Source: Hyphomicrobium album (GTDB lineage Bacteria; Pseudomonadota; Alphaproteobacteria; Rhizobiales; Hyphomicrobiaceae). Taken from it: a stretch of 64,000 nucleotides of DNA. The notes under the pieces were generated by a model. It was not told where the DNA came from. It did no database searches and worked only from the letters and a program-made list of their open reading frames with translations. Every line of letters begins with the position of its first letter. Position 1 is the stretch's first letter. The position numbers were made by a program, and so were the translations under genes. Below are positions 19,950 through 28,893 of this stretch, one piece after another. Location: NCBI RefSeq assembly GCF_009708035.1, contig NZ_WMBQ01000001.1, positions 620,001 to 684,000 of the forward strand, read 5' to 3'.

Positions 19950-20071
19950 GCGGCCCCCTAGCCGCAAGAGACCTGCAAGCGCGCCCGACGTGGCTACATC
20001 GCCACAACCTCCAGCCAACGAATCAGCCAGTGTGCGAAACCTGTGGAAATCCCGCCGAGGAAGGGTGGACT

Positions 20072-20956
20072 ATGCGCGTGCTGATCGTTGCGACCGCCGC
20101 GTTGCTCGTGCTCTCATCGGCGGCGCTCGCCGATGGATTTCAAACCACGGTGACGCCGATCAAGCCGGGTCCCACCGGTTGGCACTACCAGTTCACCCCT
20201 TATGCTTGGCTCACCTGGGTCGAGGGCGACGCGGTCATTAAGGGCCGCGAGTTCTCGATGAGCCAAAATCCGGCGCAGGTCTTGTCCGACCTCAACTTCG
20301 CCTGGATGAGCTATCAGCAGATGCGGCGCGGGGCGATCACGCTGTTCTCCGACGTCATTTATGCCGACGTCGCGGACTCCACCGACCTCGTCACCTCGAA
20401 AACCTTCTCGCCGCACGTTGCCGGCACGCTCGGTACCGCCCTGTCGGCCGACTACCGCTTTTGGATCGTCGAAGCCGGCTTCATGTACGAGACCAACCGC
20501 TTCAAGTGGGGGCACTCGGCGGCCGAGACCGACACCACGCTCGATCTGCTCGCGGGCCTGCGCTATTGGCACCAGGAGCTCGACGTCAACGTCGCGCTGG
20601 CCGGCACGCTCAACGTCGACGGCCTGATCGTATCGGGAGCCACCGCCCTGGCGCGCTCGGGCGGCGTCGACTGGGTCGATCCGTTCATCGGCGCGCGGCT
20701 CACGCACACGCTGCATCCGGGCGAGGAGCTGATGTTGCGCGGCGACTTCGGCGGCTTTGGCGCCGGCAGCCAGTTCACCTGGCAGCTCATCGGCACTTAC
20801 TCGTCCTACCTCGGCAGCCGTGGCGGCATCGATTTCGACGGCTACCTCGGCTACAAGGCGCTGTCCGTCGACTACGATCAGGGCGTCGGCACGGGCCGCT
20901 ACGAGTTCGACGTGATCCAGCACGGTCCCGTCGTCGGCATCACCGGCGAGTTCTGA
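20072..20956 (+). CDS. Predicted outer-membrane beta-barrel protein
   Basis: This encodes 294 residues with a signal peptide (1-20, ALA then DGFQ). ATG at 20072 has GAGGAAGG seven bases upstream, so the longer overlapping frame from 19754 is rejected. The mature protein is a series of alternating hydrophobic strands (for example GWHYQFTPYAWLTWVEGD, FWIVEAGFMYETNRFKWG, LDLLAGLRYWHQELDVNV, DFDGYLGYKALSVDYDQG), ending in VVGITGEF with the terminal phenylalanine needed by the Bam machinery. This is typical of a small barrel. The substrate or role is unknown. It follows the TonB-like gene by 122 bases and is convergent with the small gene at 20961, only five bases apart. Confidence 0.78.
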   Translation: MRVLIVATAALLVLSSAALADGFQTTVTPIKPGPTGWHYQFTPYAWLTWVEGDAVIKGREFSMSQNPAQVLSDLNFAWMSYQQMRRGAITLFSDVIYADVADSTDLVTSKTFSPHVAGTLGTALSADYRFWIVEAGFMYETNRFKWGHSAAETDTTLDLLAGLRYWHQELDVNVALAGTLNVDGLIVSGATALARSGGVDWVDPFIGARLTHTLHPGEELMLRGDFGGFGAGSQFTWQLIGTYSSYLGSRGGIDFDGYLGYKALSVDYDQGVGTGRYEFDVIQHGPVVGITGEF

Positions 20957-20960
20957 TCTC

Positions 20961-21413
20961 TCAATCGAGCGCCTGCAGCGGCGCCCAATCCGGGTGGTCG
21001 AACTCCTTGCCGTAGCGCGCCAGGGCCTCGTCGGCCCGCACCAGACCGTCCAACGGATCGGCGCCCGCCGCCGGCTTCGCCACGGCTTCGATCCCCGCAA
21101 CGATCTCATCCAGCAGCCCGCGAAGCTTCTCGCGTCCGTCACCCGACAGCTTGGTGGTGGAGAGAATTTTTTCTGATTCCGCCTTCACCTGACTGGCGAA
21201 CCGCTGCGCGTGGTCGGGCGGCATGCGCCGATGCGTGACGAGCGAATGGTTGGTGCGCACGAGGTCCCGGATCGCCAGCATCCCATTCCGCACCGGCTCG
21301 TCGGTCGGCAGCGGCGCGAAGGCCGCTCCCGAATTCGGCAGGAGCGACTGCGCCATCGCGGCAGGAGTGCCGAGAAAGGCGACGGCGAGCACGAGGAGGC
21401 GGAGGTGGGTCAT
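20961..21413 (-). CDS. Small secreted helical protein downstream of cckA
   Basis: This encodes 150 residues with a signal peptide (about 1-22, ending AAMAQ). The mature part is mostly charged helices, without cysteine and without a CxxCH, so it is not a c-type cytochrome even though the helical layout is similar. A CGGGG site lies just before the ATG at 21413. It starts 17 bases after the cckA stop on the same strand, so it is probably cotranscribed. I do not recognise a named family, and a link to CckA function is only suggested by position. Confidence 0.7.
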   Translation of the reverse strand: MTHLRLLVLAVAFLGTPAAMAQSLLPNSGAAFAPLPTDEPVRNGMLAIRDLVRTNHSLVTHRRMPPDHAQRFASQVKAESEKILSTTKLSGDGREKLRGLLDEIVAGIEAVAKPAAGADPLDGLVRADEALARYGKEFDHPDWAPLQALD

Positions 21414-21430
21414 GCCCCGAGCTTAGCCGA

Positions 21431-23956
21431 TTACTCGCGGCTAAGCTCCTCTTTCACCTTGGCGGCGAGCTGCGGCAGCGAGAAGGGCTTGGGCAGGAAC
21501 GCGAAGTCCTCGTCACCCAGCGCCGACTTGAAGGCGTCGTTCGGATAACCTGAGACGAAGATGATCTTCAGGTTGGGATTGGTCTTGCGCAGCTCCTTGA
21601 GAAGCGTCGGGCCGTCCATCTCCGGCATGACCACGTCGGAGACGACGATGTCGATCTTGCCCTTGTGCTTCTCCATGACCTCGAGCGCCTCGACGCCGGT
21701 CGAGGCCTCGAGAACCTTGTAGCCCTGGCGCTTCAAGGCGCGGGCGGCGAAGTTGCGTACGACCTCCTCATCCTCGACGAGGAGCACGCGGCCGGTGCCG
21801 GTGAGATCGGCGGCGCGCTGCTCCCTCTTCTTCTCCTTCGGGGCGACGACTTCCTCGTCCTTGTCGGCCTGGTAGCGCGGCAGGTAGATGCGGAAGGTCG
21901 TGCCCTTGCCGACCTCGCTCTCCGGGTAGATGTAGCCGCCCGACTGCTTGACCATGCCGTAGACCGAGGCGAGGCCGAGACCTGTGCCCTTGCCGATCGC
22001 CTTGGTGGTGAAGAACGGCTCGAAGATCTTGTCCATCACCTCGCGGCTCATGCCGTGGCCGGTATCGCCGACCTCGATCAGCACGTACTCGCCCGGCACG
22101 AACTCGCGGTTCTCGAACTTCTGTGTCTCGCGCTCGGGAACATTGCGGGCACGGATGGCAACCGTGCCGCCATCCGGCATCGCGTCCTTGGCGTTGGTGA
22201 CGAGGTTGTACAGCGCCTGCTCGAACTCGTGCTTGTCGACCATCACCGTCCACAGGTCAGGCGAGGTGGAGATCTTCAGCTCGCTCTTCTCGCTGACGAA
22301 GCCCTTCAACATGTTGAACTGATCGGTGAGAACCTCACCGAGATTTATCACCTCGTTCTGCAGCGTCTGCTGACGGGCCAGGGCCAGCAACTTGCGCACC
22401 AGCTCGGCGGCGCGGTTGGCGCTGGCCTTGATGTTAGTAAGGTCCTTGTAGGCAACATCCTTCGGCCGATGCTGGGCGAGCAGCATGTCGGAGAAGCCGA
22501 GGATCGCGGTCAGCATGTTGTTGAAGTCGTGGGCGATGCCGCCCGCGAGCTTGCCGACCACTTCCATCTTCTGGCTCTGCGCAAACCGCGCTTCCAGCGC
22601 CTTCTGCTCGGTCGCGTCGACGACATAGAGGATCGCCGCCTCGCGCGCACCGCCCGCCGCGAACGGGCTCATGTAGACGCGCGTGACGTGATCGCGCTTG
22701 GCGCCGGCGGCGATCTCGATCGGCACGGTATGCACGCGGCCCGAAATGACCCGCTGCAGGGCCTCGTCGACCGCTTTGCGCGTCTCGGCGTCGGCGGCGC
22801 GGCCCAGCGCATCGGCAGCGGCGATGCCGGTGCCGGCCGCACCGTCGAGCAGCATGCGGCAGAACGACGAGTTCGCCGACACGATGCGCCCGTCGGAGCC
22901 GAGCATCGCGATGCCAAACGGCGCCGACTGGAAAAAGCGGGCAAAGCGGGCGCCCGACGCGTCCTCTTCGAATTCCGCCGCGCCGTCGCCGGCAAGATCG
23001 ACGATCGCCACCGTCAGGCCCTTGCCGCTCGGCACCGCCCGCGCCAAGAGGCGAGCCGGCATGACGCGGCCGTCCTCACGCGCGAGATCGAAGTCGAGCG
23101 TCGCCGCTTCCTGGCTCTCCGAGCCGGTAAGGCGCGAGACGAGCGCCGCGCCGTCGCCCGAGGCGATATCGGCAAGCGTCAGCCTCTCGTCGAGTACGGC
23201 GCGCGGCGTGCGACCGATCCAGCGGCCGAGCGTGCCGTTGACGTGCAGCAGCGTTCCGTCGGCCGCAACCGACGCCAGGCCGATCGGAGCGTTGTCGAAT
23301 TGCGCGAGCTGGACCTCGACGCCGGCGACGCGGTTCGCTTCGCGCTGGCGGTCGGCGGTGACGTCGGTGAGGCGCCAGAGAACGAGTTCCTGCGCGCCAT
23401 CGCCGGCAAGCGGATTGACCGCGAGCTGCAGCGTGCGGCGGGGGCGCCCGCCCACGACCATGCGGCCGATGGAAAATTCTTCAGACAGCGCCTCGCCGTG
23501 CTCGGCGGCGCGCGTCAGGCGGAACAGCGCGGCGCTCCCTGCCGCGTCGCTGGCAAGAAACTGCTGCAGGCCGACGACGGCATCGCGCTCGCCGCGCCCG
23601 ATGAAGCCCTCGAACGCCGTGTTGGCGTAGACCGGCTCGCCCTCGCGCCGCGCGATCATCACGCCGACATCGAGACCGTCGGTGGCGGCCTTCACCACTT
23701 CGGCGAGCGGCAGGCGCTGTCCGAAGCGGATGTAGCCGGCGGAGTAGGCGAGCAGGAAGAACACACCGGCCGTCGCCAGCGCCACCAGCGCGGCGATGAG
23801 CACGGGCGTTCCCGCGCCGCTCGCCACCACGCCCAGCGCGATGATCGCGCCGGCGACGATGGCGCCGACGGTCGGCAGGTAGCTGCCCAGCCCCTGCATC
23901 GGTGAAATGGCATCGAAGGGAGCGGACGGCAGCTCGATTGCGTCGTGCTCGCGCAT
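21431..23956 (-). CDS. cckA: Cell-cycle hybrid histidine kinase CckA
   Basis: CckA autophosphorylates and passes phosphate through its receiver and ChpT to CtrA and CpdR, controlling the alphaproteobacterial cell cycle. With the start at 23956 it has 841 residues: two membrane helices (about 28-47 and 50-72), PAS-type sensor domains to about 455, the phospho-accepting H-box [20 protein letters not shown] (His about 473), an ATPase domain with [20 protein letters not shown] and [13 protein letters not shown], and a receiver with the acceptor Asp in [10 protein letters not shown] (about 772). The start is uncertain: in-frame ATGs also lie at 24007 and 24028 and none has a clear ribosome-binding site. 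A run of eight G (23984-23991) lies between them. The small secreted-protein gene follows at 17 bases. Confidence 0.93.
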   Translation of the reverse strand: MREHDAIELPSAPFDAISPMQGLGSYLPTVGAIVAGAIIALGVVASGAGTPVLIAALVALATAGVFFLLAYSAGYIRFGQRLPLAEVVKAATDGLDVGVMIARREGEPVYANTAFEGFIGRGERDAVVGLQQFLASDAAGSAALFRLTRAAEHGEALSEEFSIGRMVVGGRPRRTLQLAVNPLAGDGAQELVLWRLTDVTADRQREANRVAGVEVQLAQFDNAPIGLASVAADGTLLHVNGTLGRWIGRTPRAVLDERLTLADIASGDGAALVSRLTGSESQEAATLDFDLAREDGRVMPARLLARAVPSGKGLTVAIVDLAGDGAAEFEEDASGARFARFFQSAPFGIAMLGSDGRIVSANSSFCRMLLDGAAGTGIAAADALGRAADAETRKAVDEALQRVISGRVHTVPIEIAAGAKRDHVTRVYMSPFAAGGAREAAILYVVDATEQKALEARFAQSQKMEVVGKLAGGIAHDFNNMLTAILGFSDMLLAQHRPKDVAYKDLTNIKASANRAAELVRKLLALARQQTLQNEVINLGEVLTDQFNMLKGFVSEKSELKISTSPDLWTVMVDKHEFEQALYNLVTNAKDAMPDGGTVAIRARNVPERETQKFENREFVPGEYVLIEVGDTGHGMSREVMDKIFEPFFTTKAIGKGTGLGLASVYGMVKQSGGYIYPESEVGKGTTFRIYLPRYQADKDEEVVAPKEKKREQRAADLTGTGRVLLVEDEEVVRNFAARALKRQGYKVLEASTGVEALEVMEKHKGKIDIVVSDVVMPEMDGPTLLKELRKTNPNLKIIFVSGYPNDAFKSALGDEDFAFLPKPFSLPQLAAKVKEELSRE

Positions 23957-24255
23957 ACGCAAAGAGGCTATCTGATTCTGGGAGGGGGGGGCGTGGAACG
24001 CCGGCATGGCCGCTATACTCTTACGCATTACACACAAAAAAGCTTCGCACTGGATGTTGGCCGCGGATCTCAAGGAGCCCTGATTTTTCGGGCGTTGCGG
24101 CGTGTCGGGTTGCGTCGCTTTACCCGTCAAGAGTTCGATCATTAGAGTTAAAATCGCATGAATTGCTCGCTATACCCGGAGGCGGGCGCGAGACGTCCCG
24201 ATGGCGAATCGGAAACCGCGAGCGATCTGTGCGACTTACGCACGACGGGTGAGAA

Positions 24256-24600
24256 ATGACGGAAGTTCTGCTGCGCGTGCTCGTCGTTGCGTTCGTTGCC
24301 GCAGTCATCGTGGCGGTCGCCGTTATCGTGCGAAATGCGCGCCGAGGTCCGGGTCTCGCCAAGATGTTCGCGCCAAAGCCGGCGAAGCGCATCCACATCG
24401 TCGAGCAGGTTTCGATCGACGCCAAGCGCAAGCTCATCCTCGTGCGCCGCGACGACGTCGAGCATTTGGTGATGACGGGTGGACCGGTAGACATCGTGAT
24501 CGAAAGCGGCATCGGCGCGCAATCAACTTCCGGCGACACGCGAAAAGCCGCGTCACCGCACACGCTGCCGCCGCACGCGCTCGGCCAGGCGGCCGAATAA
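24256..24600 (+). CDS. FliO-like membrane protein
   Basis: These 114 residues have one N-terminal membrane helix (about 5-27) and a cytoplasmic segment IHIVEQVSIDAKRKLILVRR followed by DDVEHLVMTGGPVDIVIESG. That pattern matches FliO, the small protein that helps assemble the FliP core of the flagellar export gate. No fliP, fliQ or fliR neighbours it. Placement next to cckA and dksA is where such FliO-like proteins are often found in Rhizobiales, so they may have another role there. GGGTGAGAA precedes the ATG. The gene is divergent from cckA and convergent with dksA. Confidence 0.72.
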   Translation: MTEVLLRVLVVAFVAAVIVAVAVIVRNARRGPGLAKMFAPKPAKRIHIVEQVSIDAKRKLILVRRDDVEHLVMTGGPVDIVIESGIGAQSTSGDTRKAASPHTLPPHALGQAAE

Positions 24601-24661
24601 AATTCCGCGCGGTACCCAACGGCGATGGATGGATGGAAGGATCGCGGCCCCAGCGCTGCGA

Positions 24662-25291
24662 TCAGTCCTCGCGGTAGACGCGCTCGCGGCGCTCGTGGCG
24701 CTCCTGCGCCTCGACCGACAAGGTCGCGATCGGGCGCGCATCGAGGCGCTTCAAGCCGATCGGCTCGCCCGTCTCCTCGCAGAACCCGTACGAGCCGTCA
24801 TCGATGCGGGCCAGAGCCGCGTCAATCTTGCCGACGAGCTTGCGCTGGCGGTCGCGCGCGCGCAGCTCCAGCGCCCGGTCGGTCTCGGAGGTGGCGCGGT
24901 CGGCTAGGTCGGCGTGCTGCGTCGATTCCTCGTGCAGCCCGACCAGCGTCTCGCGGGTCTGGCGGATGATTTCGTCTTTCCAGGCAAGCAGCTTGTTGCG
25001 GAAATACATCCGCTGGCGCTCGTTCATGAACGGCTCGTCCTCACTCGGACGATAGTCGGGCGGCAGTACAATCGACGAAGACTTGGCTCGCGCCGTCATC
25101 TTTTTCCCCGCAACCTTCTGCTTCACAACTGCCTGCTTGTCGGCAGGCTTCTTCTCGACAGCCTTCTTGTTTGCGACCGGTTTCGATTTGAGCACGGCAC
25201 CACCGTTGCTCTTTGCCGCGCGTGAGGGTGCAGCGCGGGCCGATGAGGAGGCCTTCGCCTTGGCGGGCTGCTTGACGTTTCGCTTGCTCAT
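24662..25291 (-). CDS. dksA: DksA-type RNA polymerase-binding regulator with Lys-rich N-terminal extension
   Basis: DksA binds the secondary channel of RNA polymerase and, with ppGpp, retunes transcription under starvation. From ATG 25291 it has 209 residues; residues about 75-209 are the conserved part, with EDEPFMNERQRMYFRNKLLA, a coiled coil carrying DLADRATSETDR (the acidic tip region), and YGFCEETGEPIGLKRLDARP. Only one of the four zinc cysteines remains, as in other alphaproteobacterial DksA proteins. The first 64 residues are Lys/Ala/Ser rich, like a histone H1 tail, and are absent from ordinary DksA (about 145 residues). An internal ATG at 25099 has GGGGAAAAAG directly before it and would give exactly the usual length, so two forms may be made. 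Confidence 0.9.
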   Translation of the reverse strand: MSKRNVKQPAKAKASSSARAAPSRAAKSNGGAVLKSKPVANKKAVEKKPADKQAVVKQKVAGKKMTARAKSSSIVLPPDYRPSEDEPFMNERQRMYFRNKLLAWKDEIIRQTRETLVGLHEESTQHADLADRATSETDRALELRARDRQRKLVGKIDAALARIDDGSYGFCEETGEPIGLKRLDARPIATLSVEAQERHERRERVYRED

Positions 25292-25591
25292 CCTGGCCTT
25301 CGGAAGGCTTGAAGAGACGGCCGGTCCCTCAACCGGCGGTAACAAGCTAATTTAGGCGCCTCCTAATGACGACCCGGCGGGCGGCTGTCAAGGCGTTCCC
25401 TGCACGGAGTTAAGTTGCGCCAGGGAAAAGAAAAAGGCCTAGGGACCGAATCGGTCATTCGGGAAGTATTGGCCTACCCGGGGGTCATCCGCCCTTGCGG
25501 CAACCGCTCCGTCCAGGCGCGGCTTTCTTCGTAAGCCGCCCGCCTCTACAGTCGATTAGCCCGTCACAGACTAGAGGACCTCTCCCCCCGC
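25292..25591. promoter_or_regulatory. Divergent promoter region of dksA and the MoxR ATPase gene
   Basis: These 300 bases contain no gene. They must hold the promoters for dksA (minus) and the MoxR-type gene (plus). I can name no operator or hairpin with confidence. Confidence 0.4.
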
Positions 25592-26437
<846 letters not shown>

Positions 26438-26460
26438 GTTCATCCGACGGAGCGACGACA

Positions 26461-26961
26461 ATGGCCGTCAAGAAGCCCAGGAAGCCGGCGAAGGTCGCGG
26501 CGAAGCCGCGCAAGACGGTGGCGAAGGCGAAGCCGCGCAAGTCGGCAACGAAGGTGGCGAAGCCGCGTCTCCTTTCAGGCGGCAACCCGCAGATCGCCAA
26601 GGGCTACGGCGACGCGCCCGTGCAGGCCTATATCGCCGCCATGCCGGGCTGGAAGAGCGACGTCGGACGCCGCCTCGACGCGCTCATCGTCCGCACCGTC
26701 CCCGGCGTGCGCAAGGCAGTCAAGTGGAACTCGCCGTTGTATGGCGTCGAGGACAACGTCTGGTTCCTCGGCGTCCACGTCTTCGCGAAGTACATCAAGG
26801 TGGCTTTCTTCCGCGGCGCGGCGCTGCGTCCCGAGCCGCCCGGCCCGTCCAAGCAGAAGGACGTGCGCTACCTCGACATCCACGAGGACGATCGGTTCGA
26901 CGAAGCGCAGCTCGCTCGCTGGATCAAGCAAGCGAGCAAGCTCCCCGGCGAACGCATGTGA
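26461..26961 (+). CDS. DUF1801 (YdhG-like) protein with Lys-rich N-terminus
   Basis: This encodes 166 residues. Residues about 45-160 match DUF1801: VQAYIAAMPGWKSDVGRRLD, VPGVRKAVKWNSPLYGVEDN, FAKYIKVAFFRGAAL, and a C-terminal DVRYLDIHEDDRFDEAQLAR helix. The fold is small and cytosolic, with no established enzyme activity. The first 38 residues are repeats of Lys, Pro, Ala and Arg (AKPRKTVAKAKPRKSATKVA), a tail that could bind nucleic acid. It follows the MoxR gene by 23 bases. A broken piece of a second DUF1801-like gene lies at 27580-27723. Confidence 0.85.
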   Translation: MAVKKPRKPAKVAAKPRKTVAKAKPRKSATKVAKPRLLSGGNPQIAKGYGDAPVQAYIAAMPGWKSDVGRRLDALIVRTVPGVRKAVKWNSPLYGVEDNVWFLGVHVFAKYIKVAFFRGAALRPEPPGPSKQKDVRYLDIHEDDRFDEAQLARWIKQASKLPGERM

Positions 26962-27153
26962 ACTCGCTCGCGAGCCGCTTGCGTGGCGCGACCGGTCGCC
27001 AAGAATGCGGCGACGGCATCATGTCCGCGATCGACTTTGACATGGTAGTGCAGCGCCATCTGTTTCGTCGTCACTGATTTGGCGAATTACGCTGCGCTAT
27101 TAGCGCAGGTGGAGTGGCGAGAATGAAGAGAGACCTAACCGTGGAGCTCGACC

Positions 27154-27543
27154 GTGAGCAGCTTGACGACCGTAGAGGTCAAGGCTTTCGTGCCAGCACA
27201 AGATTTCGCTTTGTCCAAGCAGTTCTATCAGGACCTCGGCTTCGACCTCGCGTGGTCAGATGATCATCTGGCGGAGCTGCGGCACGGAGATTCGTCATTT
27301 CTGCTTCAGAATTTCTATAACGAGGAGCATGCTGGCAACTTCATGATGCATCTGCTGGTGAATGATGTTGATGCATGGTGGCATCACGTCCAGGCTCAAG
27401 GTATTGCGACCAAATATGGTGCGAAGCCCCAGCCACCTGAAGACCATGGGAGTATGCGCGACTTCGTGCTCGTTGATCCCACCGGCGTCTTGTGGCGCAT
27501 CGGCCAGAACATTTCCGGTCGTCGAGAACCGGTGAGCCCGTAG
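27154..27543 (+). CDS. VOC (glyoxalase/bleomycin-resistance fold) protein
   Basis: This encodes 129 residues with a vicinal-oxygen-chelate fold: a VEVKAFVPAQDFALSKQFYQ strand-helix, DLGFDLAWSDD, the middle FLLQNFY and MMHLLVNDVDAWWHHV, and the C-terminal MRDFVLVDPTGVLWRIGQNI. Members bind a metal and act as isomerases, dioxygenases or resistance proteins; the substrate cannot be read from sequence. The GTG start at 27154 is preceded by GGAG. It lies between DUF1801 and the DUF1801 remnant. Composition is less GC-rich than in neighbours, so it may have been acquired. Confidence 0.82.
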   Translation: MSSLTTVEVKAFVPAQDFALSKQFYQDLGFDLAWSDDHLAELRHGDSSFLLQNFYNEEHAGNFMMHLLVNDVDAWWHHVQAQGIATKYGAKPQPPEDHGSMRDFVLVDPTGVLWRIGQNISGRREPVSP

Positions 27544-27579
27544 CGTGTAATAGCGAAGCGTCTTGCGCCGACTGACCAA

Positions 27580-27723
27580 GCCGCAAATGGCCGTACGGGC
27601 TGCATCGACCTCCACGCGGGTGACAAGATCGACGCGACGGCGTTCAAGGCGCTCATCCGCGCCGCCGTGGCGCTCAACACGTCGAAGCCGGCGGCCGCGC
27701 GCCCCGCCCGCGCCAAAAAGTAA
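27580..27723 (+). pseudogene. C-terminal fragment resembling a DUF1801 protein
   Basis: The frame ending at TAA 27721-27723 reads GCIDLHAGDKIDATAFKALI, then RAAVALNTSKP and a basic tail. This resembles the end of DUF1801 proteins (CLxIKxLxDIDxxVLxxLI). No start codon or upstream domain precedes it: the frame runs back only to the VOC gene stop. It is probably the tail of a deleted gene, with the VOC gene inserted or fused at the break. Confidence 0.4.
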
Positions 27724-27885
27724 CGGCGAGGCCATCGGCGTACCCGCCGGCATAAAACACCAACGCGTCATCGGCCCCGGCGCCGCGCTAGCACCTCGCG
27801 ATTTTGACCTTTCCGAGTGGATTGCCTTCATGGCGCGCCACAAGGGCGCGTAGTGTCCCCGCGATACTTCGTACGGGGATTTCAA

Positions 27886-28599
27886 ATGCCATCGATCAAT
27901 CCGCCGCCGCCAGGCATGCCCGGCGTCCGCGACCCAGCGCTCTCCAGCGTCATCGTCAACAGTGGTTACGGCGGGTTACACGCCACGATCTTGTCCGCAG
28001 TCGCACTCGTTTTGTCCGCATTCTCGCTCTACGAGGCCAGCTTCAAGACGGCGGACATCGAGATCTACGTGCCGCCGGTCATTCAGTACGCTCGCGACGG
28101 GGGCGGCGATACGGAAGTGTTCGTCGTGCCGATTACCGTCACGAACTCGGGCGCCCGCACGGGGACGGTTCTGTCGATGGAACTCGAAGTCCAAGACCTG
28201 AAGAGCAAGCGGACGAAGCGCTACTACAGCGCCTTCCTCGGCGAGCATCAGGTTGACCCCGATGCGCCCAACCGCTCGTTCGCGCCATTGTCGATTCCCG
28301 GCAAAGGCACGTTCAGCGACACCGTGCGCTTCTATCCGGTCGGCAATCCCCTCCCCAAGCTGGCGGAGGAGGCCGGCGACTACCGGTTCACGCTGAGCCT
28401 CGTCACCGCGGCGCCGGCGCGACCCGACGTCATCGACAGCCTGCTCGGCACGAAGCCTGCACCCGTCGTCTTCGAGCGCACGCTGCCGTGGGTCTCCGAC
28501 CAGCAGCTCGGCTCGCGCCGCATCACGATCTCCATGCCCGAGAAGGGATGGACGGCCGTGCCGGCGGCAGAAGTGGGAGCACCGGCTGCTCCAAATTGA
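27886..28599 (+). CDS. Membrane-anchored protein of unknown function
   Basis: This encodes 237 residues. A Pro-rich cytoplasmic N-terminus (MPSINPPPPGMPGVRDPALS) is followed by one membrane helix (about 32-50, LHATILSAVALVLSAFSLYE). The rest, about 185 residues, reads as beta-sandwich strands (TEVFVVPITVTNSGARTGTV, LSMELEVQDL, GKGTFSDTVRFYPVG) facing the periplasm. I know no named family. ATG at 27886 has ACGGGGA upstream; the longer frame from 27817 is less likely. It lies alone in an accessory-looking stretch behind the DUF1801 remnant. Confidence 0.68.
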   Translation: MPSINPPPPGMPGVRDPALSSVIVNSGYGGLHATILSAVALVLSAFSLYEASFKTADIEIYVPPVIQYARDGGGDTEVFVVPITVTNSGARTGTVLSMELEVQDLKSKRTKRYYSAFLGEHQVDPDAPNRSFAPLSIPGKGTFSDTVRFYPVGNPLPKLAEEAGDYRFTLSLVTAAPARPDVIDSLLGTKPAPVVFERTLPWVSDQQLGSRRITISMPEKGWTAVPAAEVGAPAAPN

Positions 28600-28727
28600 G
28601 TACGGGTCCGCGCCAAAAGGCGGGACCGCTTGCTCGACGAGATGAACGTAGCCTGACGGCTCGCTTCAGCGATCGTTCAATGGCTTGCGACTAAGCTGCC
28701 AGTATCAAAGCCAGGTGGAGAGTTTTC

Positions 28728-28814
28728 ATGGCAGAGTTCATTCGCAGCGGCTTGATCGTCCTCATGGGAATGACGGTCATGGCTGCCGGCGTCCTGGTCA
28801 TCTTCTACGGCTGA
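28728..28814 (+). CDS. 28-residue membrane peptide
   Basis: This short gene encodes MAEFIRSGLIVLMGMTVMAA then GVLVIFYG and stops at TGA 28812-28814. Nearly all of it from residue 8 on is one hydrophobic helix, with a charged N-terminus, typical of single-pass micropeptides. AGGTGGAG, a strong ribosome-binding site, lies seven bases before the ATG, which is the main reason to believe it. A 10-pair hairpin follows at 28867-28891, before ycjX. No similar peptide is known to me, and function is unknown. Confidence 0.55.
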   Translation: MAEFIRSGLIVLMGMTVMAAGVLVIFYG

Positions 28815-28866
28815 CGCCACACATGCGCCGCCCGCAACTTGCCGCGGCGCCCGCTAGGCACTAGCT

Positions 28867-28891
28867 AAGGGGACCTTTACGAGGTCCCCTT
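28867..28891 (+). promoter_or_regulatory. Perfect hairpin over the ycjX translation start
   Basis: AAGGGGACCT (28867-28876) pairs perfectly with AGGTCCCCTT (28882-28891), loop TTACG. It ends three bases before the TTG proposed as the ycjX start and would hide the GAGG at 28881-28884. It is followed only by CCTTGTCC, so it is a poor terminator. It could instead limit ycjX translation. Confidence 0.5.
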
Positions 28892-28893
28892 CC

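Noticed and set aside
18747-20018. Long minus-strand frame opposite the TonB-like gene
   Set aside because: Low-complexity Leu/Arg sequence created by the Pro/Gln/Glu linker on the other strand. Only the last 62 codons (18558-18746) look real.
21665-23905. 746-codon plus-strand frame opposite cckA
   Set aside because: Antisense shadow of a clear kinase; long only because high GC makes stop codons rare.
24147-24161. CtrA-like box between cckA and the FliO-like gene
   Set aside because: TTAA-N7-TGAA has only one good half. Too weak compared with the perfect box at 62855.
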